Of a stretch of DNA of 64,000 nt, positions 59,728 to 64,000 are shown in pieces. Both the position numbers and the translations under genes were made by a program. Position 1 is the stretch's first letter. Each line of letters begins with the position of its first letter. The DNA comes from Candidatus Cohnella colombiensis. GTDB lineage: Bacteria > Bacillota > Bacilli > Paenibacillales > Paenibacillaceae. Where the stretch lies: positions 2,294,001 to 2,358,000 of the forward strand of contig CP119317.1 of the NCBI GenBank assembly GCA_029203125.1, in the 5' to 3' direction. A model generated the notes under the pieces. The model was not told where the DNA came from, did no database searches, and was given only the letters and a program-made list of their open reading frames with translations.

Positions 59728-60051
59728 TTGGTGCGGTTCGTGCAGTTGGTGCAGTTGGTGCAGTTGGTGCAGTTGGTGCAGTTGGTGCAGTTGGTGCAGT
59801 TGGTGCAGTTGGTGCAGTTGGTGCAGTTGGTGCAGTTGGTGCAGTTGGTGCAGTTGGTGCAGTTGGTGCAGTTGGTGCAGTTGGTGCAGTTGGTGCAGTT
59901 GGTGCGCTTGGTGCGCTTGGTGCGCTTGGTGCGCTTGGTGCGCTTGGTGCGCTTGGTGCGCTTGGTGCACTTGGTGCGCTTGGTGCGCTTGGTGCGTTTG
60001 GTGCAGTTGGTGCAGTTGGTGCAGTTGGTGCGATTAGTGCAGTTGGTGCGA
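59728..60051. repeat. 9-bp minisatellite, 36 units
   Basis: The 324 bp hold exactly 36 units of nine bases, mostly TTGGTGCAG, changing to CTTGGTGCG-type units in the middle block and back again. All six frames are open because no unit contains a stop, so the long frames here (VGA, LVQ, APT, HQL, TNC repeats) are products of the repeat rather than genes. No RBS was found for them. The array lies between the leuS terminator and the 51-bp inverted repeats. Confidence 0.97.
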
Positions 60052-60057
60052 TAAACC

Positions 60058-60100
60058 AACAAACGCCGCTCGCTCCCACATTAGAGGGAACGAACGGCGT
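60058..60100 (-). terminator. Terminator of leuS
   Basis: ACGCCGCTCGCTCCC (60063-60077) pairs, with few mismatches, with GGGAACGAACGGCGT (60086-60100). The minus-strand tail is TTTGTTGGTTT. It lies between leuS and the 9-bp array. Confidence 0.75.
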
Positions 60101-60132
60101 GTGCTTCACGCAATATGCTGATCTCGAATCTT

Positions 60133-62568
60133 TTAGTTTGCAACGATGTTAACGAGCTTACCTTTAACCGCGACGATCTTGCGTACGGTTTTGCCTGCGA
60201 TGAGTGCTTGCACTTTCTCCAAGCCTAGAGCAACCTCTTGCATGCCTGCCTCATCTAGATCAGCTGCAACCATTACGCGATCTACAATTTTTCCAGTTAC
60301 TTGGACAACGATTTCCACCTCAGCATCAACCGTTAAGGAAGCATCATATGCTGGCCACTCTACATACGATACAGAGCCTTCGCCACCAAGCTTCGACCAC
60401 AGCTCTTCGGCGATGTGCGGCGCTAGTGGGGACAACATCTGAACGAACTGCTTCATCGCTTCCTTCGGCAAAACATCCGTCTTGTAAGCGTCGTTGACGA
60501 AAATCATCAATTGGCTAATCGCCGTGTTAAAACGCAAACCATCGTAGTCTTCGCCGATCTTCTTCAACGTCTTATGCCATACACGACGGAACGTGTCATC
60601 ACCTGCAACATCTTGAATTTTCTCATGCACATTGCCATTGTCATCAATGAACAACCGCCATACGCGCGCGAGGAAACGATGTACGCCCTCTACTCCGTTT
60701 GTATTCCACGGCTTCGTTGCTTCTAACGGTCCCATGAACATCTCGTATATCCGCAACGTATCAGCGCCAAACTCATTAACAATATCATCCGGATTAATGA
60801 CGTTACCGCGTGACTTAGACATTTTTTCCCCGTTAGTGCCGAGGATCATCCCTTGATTGACAAGCTTATGGAACGGCTCCTTCGTGTTTACGACTCCAAG
60901 ATCGTACAGCACTTTGTGCCAGAAGCGCGCATAAAGCAAGTGAAGAACAGCGTGCTCTGCGCCACCGATATACAGATCAACTGGAAGCCATTCGCGCTGC
61001 TTCTCAGCAGAACAGATTTCCTCCGTGTTGTGCGGATCAATAAACCGCAAGTAATACCAACAGCTACCCGCCCATTGCGGCATCGTATTCGTCTCACGAC
61101 GAGCACGCTTACCGTTACGAGGATCTATGATATTGACCCACTCGGAAACATTCGCAAGCGGCGATTCCCCAGTGCCGGAAGGTTGGATCGCATCGACGTC
61201 CGGAAGCAGCAACGGAAGATCTTCTTCTGGGATCGTATCCATTGTGCCGTCCTCATAGTGCAGTACAGGAATTGGCTCACCCCAGTACCGTTGACGACTA
61301 AAGAGCCAATCGCGCAGACGGTAAGTGACTTTGCCCTTTCCTTTGCCGTCACGCTCTAGACGAGCAATCATTGTTGCAATCGCTTCTGTAGTTGACAATC
61401 CATTCAAAAAGTCAGAATTGACGAGCTTACCATCACCTGTATAAGTCGCTTCTTCTACATTGCCACCAGATACAACTTCGACAATTGGCAATTCGAACTT
61501 TTTCGCGAACTCCCAGTCACGCTCATCATGACCTGGAACAGCCATAATTGCACCTGTACCATATCCACCTAATACATAATCTGCAATCCAGATCGGTATT
61601 TTGCCACCATTCACTGGATTAATCGCATACGCCCCTGTGAATACGCCGCTCTTATCTTTTGCAAGATCAGTACGCTCCAAGTCGCTCTTACGCGCAGCTG
61701 CTTCGATATAAGTCTCTACAGCAGACTTCTGTTCACCAGTAACAATGGCACCTACCAAATCATGCTCTGGCGCTAATACACAGTAGCTTGCTCCGAACAA
61801 AGTGTCCGGGCGAGTTGTAAACACAGTAAGCGCAGACTCATGCCCATCAATCGCAAATACAACCTCTGCCCCTGTGGACTTTCCAATCCAATTACGCTGC
61901 ATATCCTTAATGCTTTCGGACCAGTCAAGCTCCTCCAAGTCCTCCAGCAACCGCTCAGCATACTCGGTAATTTTTAGCATCCACTGACGCATCGGCTTAC
62001 GAATTACCGGGTGTCCACCACGTTCACTAAGACCGTCGATCACTTCCTCATTCGCAAGCACAGTGCCTAGTGCAGGACACCAGTTCACTGGAACTTCCGC
62101 TACGTAAGCAAGACCTTTTTTATACAATTGAATAAAAATCCATTGTGTCCACTTGTAATAATCCGGATCAGTGGTGCTGAATTCGCGCTCCCAGTCATAG
62201 GAGAACCCCAACGACTTAATTTGGCGACGGAAATTATCGATATTTTCAACTGTAATATCTCGCGGATGACGACCTGTCTGTAACGCATATTGCTCCGCAG
62301 GCAGTCCGAAAGCATCCCACCCCATTGGGTGAAGCACATTGTAGCCTTTCATTCTCTTATAACGGCTTACAATATCCGTTGCCGTATACCCTTCCGGGTG
62401 ACCTACGTGCAAACCCGCTCCTGATGGATACGGAAACATATCTAATGCATAAAATTTCGGCTTACCCGCGTCCTCTGTTGTACGAAATGTATGGTTTTCG
62501 TCCCAAAAACGCTGCCATTTTGGTTCAATTTCTAGCGGTTTATAGCCTTGTTGAGTAGGTTGTGACAT
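60133..62568 (-). CDS. leuS: Leucine--tRNA ligase
   Basis: An 811-residue class I synthetase. The HIGH-type motif lies in PSGAGLHVGHPEGYTATD near residue 50. The CP1 editing domain contains FTTRPDTLFGASY, and the KMSKS motif appears in GEKMSKSRGNVINPDD. A C-terminal anticodon and LeuC domain end the protein. It charges tRNA-Leu in the cytoplasm. GGGAG precedes the ATG. A T-box leader with a leucine codon precedes it. Confidence 0.98.
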   Translation of the reverse strand: MSQPTQQGYKPLEIEPKWQRFWDENHTFRTTEDAGKPKFYALDMFPYPSGAGLHVGHPEGYTATDIVSRYKRMKGYNVLHPMGWDAFGLPAEQYALQTGRHPRDITVENIDNFRRQIKSLGFSYDWEREFSTTDPDYYKWTQWIFIQLYKKGLAYVAEVPVNWCPALGTVLANEEVIDGLSERGGHPVIRKPMRQWMLKITEYAERLLEDLEELDWSESIKDMQRNWIGKSTGAEVVFAIDGHESALTVFTTRPDTLFGASYCVLAPEHDLVGAIVTGEQKSAVETYIEAAARKSDLERTDLAKDKSGVFTGAYAINPVNGGKIPIWIADYVLGGYGTGAIMAVPGHDERDWEFAKKFELPIVEVVSGGNVEEATYTGDGKLVNSDFLNGLSTTEAIATMIARLERDGKGKGKVTYRLRDWLFSRQRYWGEPIPVLHYEDGTMDTIPEEDLPLLLPDVDAIQPSGTGESPLANVSEWVNIIDPRNGKRARRETNTMPQWAGSCWYYLRFIDPHNTEEICSAEKQREWLPVDLYIGGAEHAVLHLLYARFWHKVLYDLGVVNTKEPFHKLVNQGMILGTNGEKMSKSRGNVINPDDIVNEFGADTLRIYEMFMGPLEATKPWNTNGVEGVHRFLARVWRLFIDDNGNVHEKIQDVAGDDTFRRVWHKTLKKIGEDYDGLRFNTAISQLMIFVNDAYKTDVLPKEAMKQFVQMLSPLAPHIAEELWSKLGGEGSVSYVEWPAYDASLTVDAEVEIVVQVTGKIVDRVMVAADLDEAGMQEVALGLEKVQALIAGKTVRKIVAVKGKLVNIVAN

Positions 62569-62589
62569 CTTCAGTAACTCCCTTCAAAT

Positions 62590-62860
62590 ATAAAAAAACC
62601 TCCAGTCTCTAGCGACATCGCTAGGGACGAGAGGATTTATTCCCGTGGTACCACCCTAGTTGACAGCTGCCTGCTTGGCATACTGCCCACTCGTCCTCTT
62701 AACGCGAGGTCACGTCCGACTTAGCGAACCCGAAAGGTTCGTTCAGTTCAGAAGCTCCAAGGCGAGTTCATCTTCCACGTTAATCGGCTTTCACCTTGCA
62801 CCGATTCTCTGCATAACGTGCGACAGATTACTACTCCTTATCAAAGCTCAAGTATGCCAT
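62590..62860 (-). promoter_or_regulatory. T-box riboswitch leader of leuS (tRNA-Leu responsive)
   Basis: On the minus strand the order is: a GATAAGGAGTAGTA segment near 62831-62845, an AGAGAATCGGTGCAAGG distal region, and a candidate CUC leucine specifier at 62764-62766. The T-box AGGGTGGTACCACGG lies at 62643-62657, and a terminator (CCTCTCGTCCCTAGC...GGAGG and a T run) at 62593-62635. The T-box motif and terminator are seen directly; the specifier is inferred from position and agrees with the gene. Confidence 0.93.
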
Positions 62861-62861
62861 G

Positions 62862-62891
62862 ATTATAGCCAAACATATCGAACACTGTCAA
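62862..62891 (-). promoter_or_regulatory. Consensus sigma-A promoter of leuS
   Basis: TTGACA (62886-62891) and TATAAT (62862-62867) are 18 bp apart on the minus strand, directly ahead of the T-box leader. Both boxes match the consensus fully. Confidence 0.92.
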
Positions 62892-62911
62892 GCGAATGAC
62901 CCGTCACTCCG

Positions 62912-63535
62912 CTATTTCGGACCTATCCCATCCCAGAATAGAGCAACGATAGTCTGTGCGAGTTCATCGCTCGCAAATTCATTTACGGTTTCATTTTGAC
63001 GATTTCCTACCATAAGTAAAGAAGCAAATACATGAGACAATAACATGGGATTGCCCTTAGCAATATGCCCCTCTCTCATCGCGCTTTCAAAAGCTTGAGC
63101 AAGCACATCATGTATCCTATGCTCTGCTTTACGAATTTCATCCTGCTGTTCCAGTTCTAGAAAAGGAATCGCTTCACTCATCATCGACTCAAAATCTACA
63201 TGTGTTCGCGCTAGCTTATTTACTGCAATTCGCTCTAACTTCGTTCGAATATCTGTGTCCTGATTAATAATTTGATTCGTATAAAAACAAATTCGGTTCA
63301 TCATTTCTGTTACAGATGTCGTAAATAAGGAAGCTTTATTATTAAAATAATAATATACCGATGCTTTAGTGACACCCGATTTTTCTGCAATCATATTAAT
63401 TGACACCGGTTCATAACCAAGTTCCATAAAAAGAACAGATGCCGTATTTAGGATCGTTGCCCGCATGGAGAGATCCCCTTCCCCAGCTTTGGGTCTACCT
63501 GGGGGACGCTTCATGTTCGTCCCTGACGACTTCAT
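62912..63535 (-). CDS. TetR family transcriptional regulator
   Basis: Starting at the ATG at 63535 with AAGGAGG upstream, the protein has 207 residues. After a basic N-terminus (MKRPPGRPKAGEGD) comes the TetR helix-turn-helix ILNTASVLFMELGYEPVSIN and then EKSGVTKASVYYYFNNKASL. The helical ligand domain follows. It is divergent from an MMPL transporter gene 130 bp away, which is the likely target. Between them is an inverted repeat TTAACCT...AGGTTAA. Confidence 0.94.
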   Translation of the reverse strand: MKSSGTNMKRPPGRPKAGEGDLSMRATILNTASVLFMELGYEPVSINMIAEKSGVTKASVYYYFNNKASLFTTSVTEMMNRICFYTNQIINQDTDIRTKLERIAVNKLARTHVDFESMMSEAIPFLELEQQDEIRKAEHRIHDVLAQAFESAMREGHIAKGNPMLLSHVFASLLMVGNRQNETVNEFASDELAQTIVALFWDGIGPK

Positions 63536-63565
63536 CCATACTTCCCTCCTTTTTATAGATTCTAG

Positions 63566-63608
63566 TTGCATAATTAACCTTCCGGTATATATAATTATAT
63601 TAGGTTAA
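63566..63608 (+). promoter_or_regulatory. Promoter of the MMPL gene with overlapping candidate TetR operator
   Basis: TTGCAT (63566-63571) and TATAAT (63590-63595) are 18 bp apart on the plus strand. The inverted repeat TTAACCT (63574-63580) and AGGTTAA (63602-63608) surrounds the -10 box, a suitable place for repression by the adjacent TetR protein. Confidence 0.6.
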
Positions 63609-63668
63609 ATAAATTATAGCTCATATTTGCACATTTTTCATCGAAAATTGTTCTAGGAGGAACGGTTG

Positions 63669-64000
63669 ATGCAACAAAAGGATAGCTTTTTAGGAAAATG
63701 GGTGGCCGGAAGCCGCAGTAAATGGATTACACTGATCGTCTGGATATTGGCAGCAGGCTTATTCAGTGCTTTACTGCCGTCAGTCAATAAGGAGGAAATC
63801 AATAACTCTCCGAACTTAAGTCATTCCAAACCTTCTGTTGTTGCGTCATCAATCGCTGAAAGGGAATTTCCGAGTGGAGCTGACATTCCCGCATTATTCG
63901 TTTGGCACAGAGGTGAGGGTTTAACCGAGACAGATATTCAAGGCATTCAGCAGTGGACCGCGACTCTCACGGAAAAGCTTGTAAGCTATCAAACATCAGT
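63669..64000 (+). CDS. MMPL family transporter (partial, cut by window end)
   Basis: The ATG at 63669 has AGGAGG upstream. The 110 codons present begin MQQKDSFLGKWVAGSRSKWI and continue through a first membrane helix (about 18-38, WITLIVWILAAGLFSALLPSV). The external segment contains SSIAEREFPSGADIPALFVW, typical of YdfJ-type MMPL (RND-like) exporters of Bacillales. The other helices are beyond the window. Control by the divergent TetR gene is likely. Confidence 0.9.
   Translation, partial: MQQKDSFLGKWVAGSRSKWITLIVWILAAGLFSALLPSVNKEEINNSPNLSHSKPSVVASSIAEREFPSGADIPALFVWHRGEGLTETDIQGIQQWTATLTEKLVSYQTS

Noticed and set aside
59606..60152. Long open frames on both strands over the 9-bp repeats (VGA-, LVQ-, APT-, HQL- and TNC-repeat proteins)
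   Set aside because: The 9-bp unit has no stop in any frame, so frames are open by necessity. None has a ribosome binding site at its start, and several overlap each other on both strands.

Overview
The window comes from an endospore-forming Gram-positive of the Bacillales, most likely Paenibacillus, Cohnella or a close relative. Evidence: sporulation genes (spoIIP, gpr, yqfC/yqfD, yqxA), a comE locus, T-box riboswitches in front of glyQS and leuS, HrcA/CIRCE control of the dnaK operon, AddAB instead of RecBCD, and strong AGGAGG ribosome binding sites with many GTG and TTG starts. Apart from the repeat regions it is a dense, conserved housekeeping locus, almost entirely on the minus strand. 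Genus is an inference from gene order and protein character; no search was run.

Layout from left to right (minus-strand operons therefore read right to left). 1-10.4 kb: glyS (cut by the edge), glyQ with a glycine T-box, recO, yqzL, era, cdd, dgkA, ybeY, pgpH, phoH, yqfD, yqfC. 10.4-15.2 kb: an accessory block that separates yqfC from floA, made of a four-gene membrane glycosylation module (ArnT-like glycosyltransferase, GT2, DUF2304, EamA/SMR-like) and an OmpR-type two-component system. 15.3-19.6 kb: a small membrane protein, floA, nfeD behind a sigma-W-like promoter, yqeY, rpsU, a HIT protein. 19.7-31.4 kb: two unknown proteins, addA, addB, a small unknown protein, an RlmI-like methyltransferase, a Na/Pi cotransporter (plus strand). 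31.5-42.1 kb: mtaB, rsmE, an M50 protease, prmA, a 212-bp structured element, two small proteins, a MerR/TipAS regulator, then dnaJ, dnaK, grpE, hrcA with CIRCE. 42.1-47.5 kb: a GNAT, hemW, lepA, yqxA, spoIIP. 47.5-48.5 kb: a gene-free 1-kb repeat island. 48.6-58.3 kb: gpr, rpsT (plus), holA, an ECF sigma/anti-sigma pair, comEC, comEB, a PLP sulfhydrylase gene, comEA; comER is divergent. 59.2-60.1 kb: a second gene-free repeat island. 60.1-64 kb: leuS with a leucine T-box, a TetR regulator and a divergent MMPL transporter cut by the edge.

The unusual content lies mostly outside genes. It consists of a 51-bp tandem array with exact period, a second degenerate 51-bp family in inverted orientation, a 36-unit 9-bp minisatellite, a roughly 27-bp dispersed motif seen six times in the window, a 100-bp nested palindrome flanked by that motif, and a 212-bp element with terminal inverted repeats and two internal hairpins. 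Several promoters are readable: the sigma-W type for nfeD-floA, an ECF autopromoter, a 19-bp-spacer MerR promoter, and an hrcA promoter nested inside the preceding terminator. No tRNA, rRNA, CRISPR array, prophage or intact insertion sequence was seen.
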